From MGML01 sp034416335 (GTDB lineage Bacteria; Chloroflexota; Dehalococcoidia; Dehalococcoidales; UBA2162), in contig DAOULV010000003.1 of NCBI GenBank assembly GCA_034416335.1, forward strand, positions 365,533 to 429,532: 64,000 nt of DNA. The letters are read 5' to 3'. Positions 52,084-58,756 of this stretch are shown piece after piece. Below the pieces are notes generated by a model. That model was given only the letters and a program-made list of their open reading frames with translations, ran no database searches and was not told the DNA's origin. Numbering within the stretch: position 1 is the stretch's first letter; each line of letters starts with the position of its first letter. The position numbers and the translations under genes were made by a program.

Positions 52084-52566
52084 TCAAGACCCGGAAGTAT
52101 CATTTTCAGGAACCCGCATGAAGATGGTCGACCTCGGTAAAAATCCATATCTACTATAAAAAGGATAGGCCTGCTCATTATCAACAATGACCTGCACTAT
52201 TATTTTATTTACCGGAATTCCTGCCAGCCAGTGCAGTGCATTTTTTATAAGTTTACCTCCGATGCCACATCGGCGATAGCCCGACTCCACAAAAATTGAG
52301 TCTATCTCACCGAGACCGTCTCGCTTAACGCTGGTTATACAGTATCTCATCAGCCTCCCGCTATCATTATCTCTGGCAAGATCGATACGTAATTGCCCGT
52401 CGACGGCATCATCGAGCAGTTCGTTCTTCCTGTTTATCCACTTTCGGTCCGGGTAATCGAAGCTAAAGTGACGTGATATCGACCCATGATGTTCGTTAAG
52501 TTGCTCCCACAGGGGTGCGACGATATCCAGTTCATTTTCATCTGTTATGGAGTATTCTATATCCAT
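52084..52566 (-). CDS. GNAT-family N-acetyltransferase
   Basis: A 160-residue protein with the GNAT acetyl-CoA loop: GEIDSIFVESGYRRCGIGGKLIKNALHWL (strand 4, the R-x-x-G-x-G/A pattern as RRCGIGG), followed by the C-terminal VIVDNEQAYPFYSRYGFLPRS. The substrate is unknown. AGAGAGG lies 4 bases before the ATG. Confidence 0.87.
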   Translation of the reverse strand: MDIEYSITDENELDIVAPLWEQLNEHHGSISRHFSFDYPDRKWINRKNELLDDAVDGQLRIDLARDNDSGRLMRYCITSVKRDGLGEIDSIFVESGYRRCGIGGKLIKNALHWLAGIPVNKIIVQVIVDNEQAYPFYSRYGFLPRSTIFMRVPENDTSGS

Positions 52567-52591
52567 CGTTCCTCTCTCTTGTGGATGACTC

Positions 52592-52921
52592 CTAGGCTTC
52601 GGGCAGTTCCTCCAGTGCCTGCTTCATCTTCTCCCGGTAGTCATTAAATGCTTTAAGACCCCCATCGGTCATCTGCAGCATCGTATGCGGTTTTTTATCG
52701 ATGAAGTCTTTTATGACAGCAACGTATCCGGCTGACTCCAGCTTACTCAGGTGTGAGGAAAGGTTGCCCCAGGTAAGACCGGTCTGTCTCTGGAGAAAAA
52801 TCGCATCTGCACTCTCGGCTACCGACAGGTAAGCCATAATCAGGAAACGGGCGGGTTCGTGAATTATCCGGTCGATACCCGTTATATGGTTGTCCTGACT
52901 TCCGGAATCAGGAGATGACAT
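52592..52921 (-). CDS. Winged-helix transcriptional regulator
   Basis: A 109-residue protein with an ArsR/MarR-like winged helix: HEPARFLIMAYLSVAESADAIFLQRQTGLTWGNLSSHLSKLESAGYVAVIKDFIDKKPHTMLQMTDGGLKAFNDY. The recognition helix is TWGNLSSHLSKLE. This subtype is often encoded next to a membrane protein, as here; the ATG lies inside the end of the upstream gene (14-base overlap). It is a good candidate to bind the palindrome at 53532-53550 in front of the operon. Confidence 0.87.
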   Translation of the reverse strand: MSSPDSGSQDNHITGIDRIIHEPARFLIMAYLSVAESADAIFLQRQTGLTWGNLSSHLSKLESAGYVAVIKDFIDKKPHTMLQMTDGGLKAFNDYREKMKQALEELPEA

Positions 52922-53507
52922 CCTGCTCCTCCCGGGTAGGTTTCGGATATTTCCGCAGGAACCTTATCAGCAGCCAGACTCCGTAGAGTCCGAAGATCCC
53001 TCCGGGGACGAAGAAACTCAGTTCGAGCGGTATACCAAGCCACTGCTGTGCCACAGCTCCTGCAAACATTATCGCTGCATATATATACCACCGTGTCACC
53101 CTCCACCAGTAACCGAGCAGCAGTACCACCACCGCCATCATGGTCATGAATATAAACATAATGTACTCGCCCAGCCATTCCGGCGGGTCGTTGAAGGCAA
53201 ATGCACCCATCACAGCGAAACCAAGAAGAAACAGCACAGCTCCGAGTAAGACCATTCTCATCTGCTGCTTGCGCGCTTCATTCAGCTTTATATATCCTGA
53301 CCTGGGATATACCAGGATACGCTTCAGACCAAGAACGACAAAATATATAGCCACCCACATTCCACCCATTACCGCCACAAGTTCATGCCACATCGAAAAT
53401 CCCCATCCCAGCAGGTATACACCGAGAAGAATATCCCACAAGCCGTCCTGAAAGTAGGACATATATACCTTCCTGGCAATCTGTTTCATATCGACATTCG
53501 TCTGCAT
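52908..53507 (-). CDS. Multi-pass membrane protein paired with the winged-helix regulator
   Basis: A 199-residue protein with five to six membrane helices (segments near 20-62, 80-103, 115-140, 143-160 and 165-185), many Trp and Gly, and an inside C-terminus (RFLRKYPKPTREEQDVIS). No transport motif is recognised. A longer reading frame starts at 53588, but it would run through the promoter and palindrome; the ATG at 53507 with GGTGGTGG upstream is the likely start. Co-transcribed and probably co-regulated with the regulator gene. Confidence 0.75.
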   Translation of the reverse strand: MQTNVDMKQIARKVYMSYFQDGLWDILLGVYLLGWGFSMWHELVAVMGGMWVAIYFVVLGLKRILVYPRSGYIKLNEARKQQMRMVLLGAVLFLLGFAVMGAFAFNDPPEWLGEYIMFIFMTMMAVVVLLLGYWWRVTRWYIYAAIMFAGAVAQQWLGIPLELSFFVPGGIFGLYGVWLLIRFLRKYPKPTREEQDVIS

Positions 53508-53531
53508 AATAGACCACCACCTATGTATACT

Positions 53532-53550
53532 TACTTTGTAATACAAAGTA
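53532..53550. promoter_or_regulatory. 19-bp palindromic operator candidate
   Basis: TACTTTGTA-A-TACAAAGTA is a perfect 9-bp inverted repeat with a one-base centre. It lies about 10 bases downstream of the -10 box of the membrane-protein/regulator operon, across the expected start point, a position where a bound repressor would block transcription. Confidence 0.75.
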
Positions 53551-53559
53551 CTTTGCATT

Positions 53560-53588
53560 AGTTTATGATGGAAATCAATGATTGTCAA
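53560..53588 (-). promoter_or_regulatory. Promoter of the membrane-protein/regulator operon
   Basis: On the minus strand: TTGACA (53588-53583), a 17-base spacer and TAAACT (53565-53560). The start falls in the palindrome. Confidence 0.7.
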
Positions 53589-53604
53589 GTATGTATAATT
53601 ACTT

Positions 53605-53635
53605 CAGAAAAAAGAAGGGCGTATAGCCCTTCTTT
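53605..53635 (-). terminator. Rho-independent terminator after the Cys-rich gene
   Basis: AAAGAAGGGC (53611-53620) pairs perfectly with GCCCTTCTTT (53626-53635) around GTATA. On the minus strand six T residues end the structure. Confidence 0.85.
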
Positions 53636-53663
53636 CTATTGCTTTGCGTTCTGTCTTAAATTA

Positions 53664-54164
53664 TTAATAACTGATTTCAAATTCACAGTGATCGGCGTCA
53701 TCCAGGATAGTCGCCTTTTTCATTACACCGACCGGCTTTTCGAGTACTGAAGAAAATAATTGCTCATACCAGCCGGCGGAACAATGACAGTAAAGTGGAG
53801 ATAATTCTTTCAGCCTATTCGCGAGGCCGCAATAACATTTATCGTAAATACCGATAATTTTCCCGTCTCTTACGTGTAATTTACCACCGCCAATACGCGT
53901 TTCATTGAGTCTGGTGAGGAAGTCCTCTATTCCGTTCGACTCCGAGTAGATGGTTTCGGCGCGTGAAATGAAACTCTTCGGAATACATTGCCGGCCGCAG
54001 GGCTTCATTATCCGAGCAACCTGTTCTTCTCCGCAGGTTCTTTCAAGTTCCCGTAGAATAGATACCACATCCGACTCTCCACAGGTTTCTTTAATTTGGA
54101 TATAAACGTCCTTTCCTGCGTTATCTCTGATACTCTGGAATATTCTTTCGATTCTGCTCGGCAT
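53664..54164 (-). CDS. Cys-rich conserved protein (DUF6144-like)
   Basis: A 166-residue protein with ten Cys residues. ERTCGEEQVARIMKPCGRQCIP lies in the N-terminal half, and KCYCGLANRLKELSPLYCHCSAGWYEQLFSSVLEKPVGV...ADHCEFEI in the C-terminal half recalls DUF6144 and related proteins with a small-molecule-binding, 4VR/XylR-N-like C-terminal part. The Cys pattern could bind a metal or iron-sulfur cluster; this is inference. It starts 6 bases after the HD gene and ends at a strong terminator. Confidence 0.7.
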   Translation of the reverse strand: MPSRIERIFQSIRDNAGKDVYIQIKETCGESDVVSILRELERTCGEEQVARIMKPCGRQCIPKSFISRAETIYSESNGIEDFLTRLNETRIGGGKLHVRDGKIIGIYDKCYCGLANRLKELSPLYCHCSAGWYEQLFSSVLEKPVGVMKKATILDDADHCEFEISY

Positions 54165-54170
54165 AATTTA

Positions 54171-54767
54171 TTAATCTGTCATGCTATCTATCAGTTTTTT
54201 CCGTTCTTCGAGTTCCCGTAAGGCTATTTCCCGTGCCGACCCGGAGTATATGTAGTCGGAATCTTTCAGGTCTTTTTCAAGTCGCTTTATCCGTTCTTCG
54301 AAATGTGCTTTATTTCGGTCGGCGTCGACTTTGAATCTTTCCTTGGAAAACCTCCACAGCTTATCGGCGTCCCTTACCAGCCCTTCTTCTTTCGAGATAA
54401 ACCCCTTTCGTGTGTCGTGCTGCGAAATAATTTCCAGTATTTCAGGTATCATTTCAGATGGATAATTCAATTTCTTCAGGAGCTTTCTTCCAAGCTTAAC
54501 ACTCTGCTTCTGGTGTTCGTTCCTTACCCCTTCTCTGTCTTCCTTCTTGGCATCCTTATCGAATATCAACATTCGTCTCTTACGGGGAATCTGGCTGTAT
54601 CCGATATCGTGGAGGATTATCGCTGGTATCACGATATCCTCGTTGCCGTTTTCAAGCTTCACCAGTTCCTTTGCGTATTTCAGGGTAATCCTGGCATGAC
54701 CGTCATCATCTCGCTTGTCCTGGTAAGGTAAAGCCGCTTCCCATATTTTCTCGAATATTTCTTTCAT
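54171..54767 (-). CDS. HD-domain phosphohydrolase-like protein
   Basis: A 198-residue protein. The metal-binding residues of the HD superfamily can be followed: His24 (DDGHARITLKYAKEL), His53-Asp54 (IPAIILHDIGYSQIP) and the later NEHQKQSVKLGRKLL, SQHDTRKGF and VRDADKLWRF. Probably a phosphohydrolase acting on a nucleotide or other phosphate ester; the substrate is unknown. A longer frame begins at 54824, but GAGG lies 7 bases before the ATG at 54767. In operon with the Cys-rich gene. Confidence 0.85.
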   Translation of the reverse strand: MKEIFEKIWEAALPYQDKRDDDGHARITLKYAKELVKLENGNEDIVIPAIILHDIGYSQIPRKRRMLIFDKDAKKEDREGVRNEHQKQSVKLGRKLLKKLNYPSEMIPEILEIISQHDTRKGFISKEEGLVRDADKLWRFSKERFKVDADRNKAHFEERIKRLEKDLKDSDYIYSGSAREIALRELEERKKLIDSMTD

Positions 54768-54861
54768 ATTTCTTCCTCTGATTCGGCTGCTGCCAGTATA
54801 TAAGAATAACTTACTGATTTCCATACCATCCAGGTTGACATCAACTGTTTTAAGATTCTCG

Positions 54862-54870
54862 TGGTATAAT
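54862..54870 (+). promoter_or_regulatory. Extended -10 element, predicted leaderless methyltransferase mRNA
   Basis: TGGTATAAT at 54862-54870 is a perfect extended -10. A TTGACA at 54835-54840 is 24 bases upstream, too far for a normal -35 box. Transcription would start at about 54877, right before ATG codons at 54878 and 54881. Confidence 0.6.
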
Positions 54871-54877
54871 GTCGCTT

Positions 54878-55735
54878 ATGATGTACGACCCCGAATATAC
54901 ACGTGAGTTCTATAATGAATACTCCGACGCCGAATGGTCGCGACTGGAACGCAATGCGCACGGCAGGTTGAAGGCAATAATCCACGAGGATTTCATCAGC
55001 CGCTACATAAAACCTGGCACTCGTGTTCTCGATGCCGGCAGCGGACCGGGTCGCTTCAGTATTACCGCTATAAAGTCAGGGGCGAAGGTAACTGTCTTCG
55101 ATATCTCGGATAAGCAGCTCGAACTGGCGCGGCAGAAAATATCCGAAGCCAATCTTGTGGGTGGAGTCGAACAGTATCTCAGAGGAGATGTTTCTGATCT
55201 GTCCGTGTTTCCCGATGACTCATTCGACATGGTTATCTGCTTCGGTGGAGCCCTTTCTTATGTCTGTGAAAAACGGCAGCAGGCAGCGAACGAACTAATA
55301 CGCGTAACGAAACCTGAAGGGTATATCCTGGTCAGCGTTATGAGTCTCCTCGGTGCCGTTATCAGTGTAGCAGACGTCCCGCAGATTGATATGCTGACTC
55401 ATCCGGATGAAGAGATAAACGAAACACCTCCGCTGTGGCCGGTCCTGGAAACTGGCGACCTACCAGCATTCCCATCCGGAAAAAGGAAAATCAAGCATGC
55501 CCCGATGCACCTTTACACTGACAGTGAACTGAGAAAACTTTTTGAAAAATGCCGTGTGCTGGAAACAGCCGGTTCCAATGTAACAGTAAAAGAGTATGCT
55601 TCATCGGCAAATACTATATCCGAAGACCCGAAAGCGTGGCAGACCTTGATTGAAATGGAGAAGAAACTGAACCATGACCCCGGCCTGGTAAACTCAGGCA
55701 ACCATATTATTCTCGCCGCGCGTAAACTCGCCTGA
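54878..55735 (+). CDS. Class I SAM-dependent methyltransferase
   Basis: A 285-residue protein with motif I TRVLDAGSGPGRFSITAIKSG near 48, motif II VTVFDISDKQLELARQKI, and FDMVICFGGALSYVCEKRQQAANELIRVTKPEG. Substrate unknown. An ATG at 54869 is in frame, but it overlaps the -10 box and would not be transcribed from that promoter, so I place the start at 54878 (54881 is equally possible). It converges with the next methyltransferase gene with only two bases between. Confidence 0.85.
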   Translation: MMYDPEYTREFYNEYSDAEWSRLERNAHGRLKAIIHEDFISRYIKPGTRVLDAGSGPGRFSITAIKSGAKVTVFDISDKQLELARQKISEANLVGGVEQYLRGDVSDLSVFPDDSFDMVICFGGALSYVCEKRQQAANELIRVTKPEGYILVSVMSLLGAVISVADVPQIDMLTHPDEEINETPPLWPVLETGDLPAFPSGKRKIKHAPMHLYTDSELRKLFEKCRVLETAGSNVTVKEYASSANTISEDPKAWQTLIEMEKKLNHDPGLVNSGNHIILAARKLA

Positions 55736-55737
55736 AA

Positions 55738-56550
55738 TCAATATTTCCAGGCGAGGATAGCGTCCGCTTCACCCTCACTCCGAAAACCGTTAAATGCACC
55801 CAGCGCTCCCAATACCTTCCGTAGTTCTTCTTCGAATACTTCCTTGATATCACCAAGCACCGATGGATTAGCCATCGAAGTCGAGTAAAGGTTGCCGATC
55901 ACTTCATCCAGCGTTGAAGACCGGGTCCAGTGCTGTTTCCAGATCTCCATGTTCCTGAACGATGAATCGGCTACGAATTCCTCATGTTTTATCGGAGCTA
56001 CGTTAAACTTTCCGGAACCTGCCCGTCTTTCGTCTCCGAGGTATTTCTTTACCAGTCTTTTAACCTCTGCCTGCCATTCGGATGGATAGGACGGATTTTC
56101 CGACCAGATGCTGGTATTCGATGCGATCGTGATACCTCCATCGTCGGTAACGATCTCGTAGAGTTCCTCCAGTACTTTTACCCTGTCCATCCAGTGAAAA
56201 GCAGTACCGATGGTCACCAGTTTGAACCGACCAAGCTTATCCCCTAGGTCAGGCAGGTCTTCCGAGCCGCCTTCAATCCAGGTTATATTTTTGATTTTCC
56301 CGGAAGCTGCCTGATTTTTGCCTTCTGTTATCATCTCGGGTTCGGGGTCCATCGCGACCACTTCTCGCACGTAACCGGACAAGGGTATCGCTATCTGTCC
56401 GGTACCGCATCCCAGGTCCAGTACCCTGTCTTCAGAGTTTAGATTGAATTTATGCTTCAGCAGCTCGAAAAATTCTACCGGGTAGCCTTCCCGGTAACGT
56501 GCGTAATACCAGGCAGTCCCTTTAAATGTATCTTTATACTGAGAGGCCAT
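55738..56550 (-). CDS. Class I SAM-dependent methyltransferase
   Basis: A 270-residue protein. Motif I is DRVLDLGCGTGQIAIPLSGYV near 42, motif II VVAMDPEPEMITEGKNQA, and the post-motif FKLVTIGTAFHWMDRVKVLEELYEIV with the FHW signature of the methyltransferase 11 group typified by yeast TMT1-like and other small-molecule methyltransferases. AAAGG lies 7 bases before the ATG. It follows the MalY-like gene on the same strand by 21 bases. Confidence 0.87.
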   Translation of the reverse strand: MASQYKDTFKGTAWYYARYREGYPVEFFELLKHKFNLNSEDRVLDLGCGTGQIAIPLSGYVREVVAMDPEPEMITEGKNQAASGKIKNITWIEGGSEDLPDLGDKLGRFKLVTIGTAFHWMDRVKVLEELYEIVTDDGGITIASNTSIWSENPSYPSEWQAEVKRLVKKYLGDERRAGSGKFNVAPIKHEEFVADSSFRNMEIWKQHWTRSSTLDEVIGNLYSTSMANPSVLGDIKEVFEEELRKVLGALGAFNGFRSEGEADAILAWKY

Positions 56551-56571
56551 TCATATACCTTTTACCGAATG

Positions 56572-57765
56572 TTATAGAGAATTTACCGCTTTTTCTATTC
56601 TGGTCAGGGCTTCTTCAAGCAAAGAACGCGGGCAGGCTATATTCATTCTCTGGAAACCGCTCCCGGATTCACCGAACGTATAACCGTCATTCATCCCGAC
56701 CTTTGCTTTTTCCCGCATAAAGCTCCTGAGTCCCTCGTCGTCCAGACCCAGCTCCCGGCAGTCCAGCCATGCCAGGTATGTTCCCTGTAGCTCGGTCAGC
56801 TTTATGGCAGGTATTTTCTCCGAAATAAACGCTTTCATAAAATCCAGGTTTCCCTGCAGGTAATCCAGTACCTGTTCCAGCCATTCTTCTCCGTCCCGGT
56901 ATGCCGCTTCAAGCGCCGTGTACCCGAACAGGTTCGGCCCGGGCAATACCCCGGTCCTGGTACTGTTAAATCCATCTCTGAGCTTCTTGTCCGGTATAAT
57001 TATCGTTGATATTTCCAGACCTGCCAGGTTGAAAGTCTTGCTCGGCGACATACAGGTAATGCTGTTCTGTTCGAACTCTTCCGAGATAGATGCGAAGGGA
57101 GTGTGCTTGTACCCATTAAAAAGGATTTCGCAGTGTATCTCATCAGAAATAACCACGCCGCCGCTGCCGATAACAATCTCGCCCATCCTGGTTAATTCAT
57201 CTCTGTTCCATAGCCGGCCGACCGGATTCTGAGGATTGCACAGTATAATAGTCTTGTTCCGATTCGGGCCGCGCATTCCCGGCTGTACTGAGAATTTACT
57301 CTCCAGGTCGTTAAAATCCATTTCATACTTACCGTTTACAAGCTTGAGTTCGTTCCTTACGATATGGCAGCCCGATGAATTTACCGCACCGAAAAACGGG
57401 AAATAAACCGGTTCCTGAAGGATTACACCGTCACCGGGATGAGTCAGAGATCTGACGGCAACGTTCAGTGCCGGGATAACACCCGGTGTAAAGACCACCC
57501 ATTCAGGCTCTATTTTCCAGTTGAATTTCTTATCTATACGTTCAACAACGGAGTCGACTGCACCCTCGCCCGGAAAGACGTATCCGTAGAAAGGGTGTTC
57601 GGCGCGATTTTTCAGAGCGTCTATTATCGGTTGGGCAGCCGGAAAATCCATATCCGCAACCCACATCGGTATCACATCGTCACTGCCGAATATCTCCCCG
57701 GTGCTGTTCCACTTGGCGGAATCCGAGTTTTTCCTGTCGTATATATGGTCGAAATCATACTTCAT
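56572..57765 (-). CDS. MalY/PatB family PLP aminotransferase (cystathionine beta-lyase type)
   Basis: A 397-residue fold-type I PLP enzyme. The MalY/PatB subgroup is marked by SAKWNSTGEIFGSDDVIPMWVADMDFPAAQPI at the start. The PLP Lys is in ITCMSPSKTFNLAGLE near 235, and NPQNPVGRLWNRDEL and ISDEIHCEILFNGYKHTPF are conserved. Members cleave cystathionine or related C-S bonds; some are true aminotransferases. GAGG lies 6 bases before the ATG. Likely in operon with the methyltransferase downstream. Confidence 0.93.
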   Translation of the reverse strand: MKYDFDHIYDRKNSDSAKWNSTGEIFGSDDVIPMWVADMDFPAAQPIIDALKNRAEHPFYGYVFPGEGAVDSVVERIDKKFNWKIEPEWVVFTPGVIPALNVAVRSLTHPGDGVILQEPVYFPFFGAVNSSGCHIVRNELKLVNGKYEMDFNDLESKFSVQPGMRGPNRNKTIILCNPQNPVGRLWNRDELTRMGEIVIGSGGVVISDEIHCEILFNGYKHTPFASISEEFEQNSITCMSPSKTFNLAGLEISTIIIPDKKLRDGFNSTRTGVLPGPNLFGYTALEAAYRDGEEWLEQVLDYLQGNLDFMKAFISEKIPAIKLTELQGTYLAWLDCRELGLDDEGLRSFMREKAKVGMNDGYTFGESGSGFQRMNIACPRSLLEEALTRIEKAVNSL

Positions 57766-57819
57766 ATTTCATCCTCACTGTGAAAAGTATATCCGAATAA
57801 CTACACTGATTCTAGTTTT

Positions 57820-57860
57820 TCCCCATCTCCCTTTATCCCCTTCTCCAGTGGGGAGAGGAA
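57820..57860. repeat. Degenerate palindromic repeat remnant
   Basis: CCCTTTATCCCC at 57830-57841 also occurs in the repeat cluster near 29915, and TCTCC-AGTGG-GGAGA just after it forms a small hairpin. It lies in the gap between the MalY-like gene and the GrpB-like gene and may be a decayed copy of the same element. Confidence 0.35.
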
Positions 57861-57963
57861 AATCCAGAAAACACCTGACATAAACGGGAAGAGATTCAAA
57901 TGTATAGATAGGCTGGTAACGACAAGCTAATAAGTAGTATCCTTTACAAACGAGAGAGGCTAT

Positions 57964-58539
57964 ATGGGAAAATCTTTAGACGAAATGACGCACGAAGAAC
58001 TATCGGAGTTATTTCCGGTCATCCTGACTGATTACGACCCTGCCTGGAAAAAGAAATTCCTTAATGAAACGAAAAGACTGGAACAGGCAATTGATACGAG
58101 TAATATTGTCAGGATAAATCACATCGGCAGCACGGCAATACCCGGAATAATTTCCAAGCCGACTATCGATATTCTGCTGGAAATCAAGGACAATGTCGAT
58201 ACGGCGGGACTAATATCGAATATGGGAAACGCCGGATACAGATACCTTGAACAGCCGAAGAAGCCGCCGCCACATATAATGTTCATAAAGGGTTATACCG
58301 AAGAAGGATTCAAAGGGCAGGCTTTCCATGTTCATATCAGGTATGGTGGAGACTGGGATGAGATTCACTTCAGGAATTACCTCCTGGCCAATCCTGAAGC
58401 CGCAGCCAAGTATAGTGAGTTGAAAATCAAATTGAAGCAAAAATATGAATTCGACCGCGACGCTTATACCGACGCCAAAACGGACTTTATTCAGAGAATT
58501 GTCACGCTGGCACGAGCAGGCATAAATAAAACCGACTAA
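57964..58539 (+). CDS. GrpB-like (UPF0157) nucleotidyltransferase-fold protein
   Basis: A 191-residue protein with the GrpB pattern: YDPAWKKKFLNETKRLEQAI, IVRINHIGSTAIPGIISKPTIDILLEI (the G-S-T and D-x-D of the nucleotidyltransferase fold) and HVHIRYGGDWDEIHFRNYLLANPEAAAKYSELKIKL. Fusions to dephospho-CoA kinase exist in actinobacteria, but the function of the stand-alone form is unknown. GAGAGG lies 5 bases upstream of the ATG. Confidence 0.9.
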   Translation: MGKSLDEMTHEELSELFPVILTDYDPAWKKKFLNETKRLEQAIDTSNIVRINHIGSTAIPGIISKPTIDILLEIKDNVDTAGLISNMGNAGYRYLEQPKKPPPHIMFIKGYTEEGFKGQAFHVHIRYGGDWDEIHFRNYLLANPEAAAKYSELKIKLKQKYEFDRDAYTDAKTDFIQRIVTLARAGINKTD

Positions 58540-58756
58540 AAGATAGAACCGAAACTCGATAAAATTAACCGACAGGTGATTCTACTCATTGGTAAGCACT
58601 TTAATTATCTATTCCTGGGTGGATTTCCTGATTTTCGTGATTCCTTCCCGTGACTCTTCACCTTACGAAATCGATAAAATAATGGACTATTTTTATCATA
58701 ATAGTATAAAATAGCTTCAAGCATTAATAAATAGATAGTAGAGTAAGGAGAATAAG

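Noticed and set aside
54835..54870. TTGACA/TATAAT promoter before the methyltransferase gene
   Set aside because: The two boxes are 24 bases apart, too far for a sigma70 promoter; only the extended -10 is retained.
58589..58714. 41-codon frame with TTG start and AGGTGA upstream, between the GrpB-like and UGSC-like genes
   Set aside because: Too short and without recognisable features; the composition is that of AT-rich intergenic DNA.
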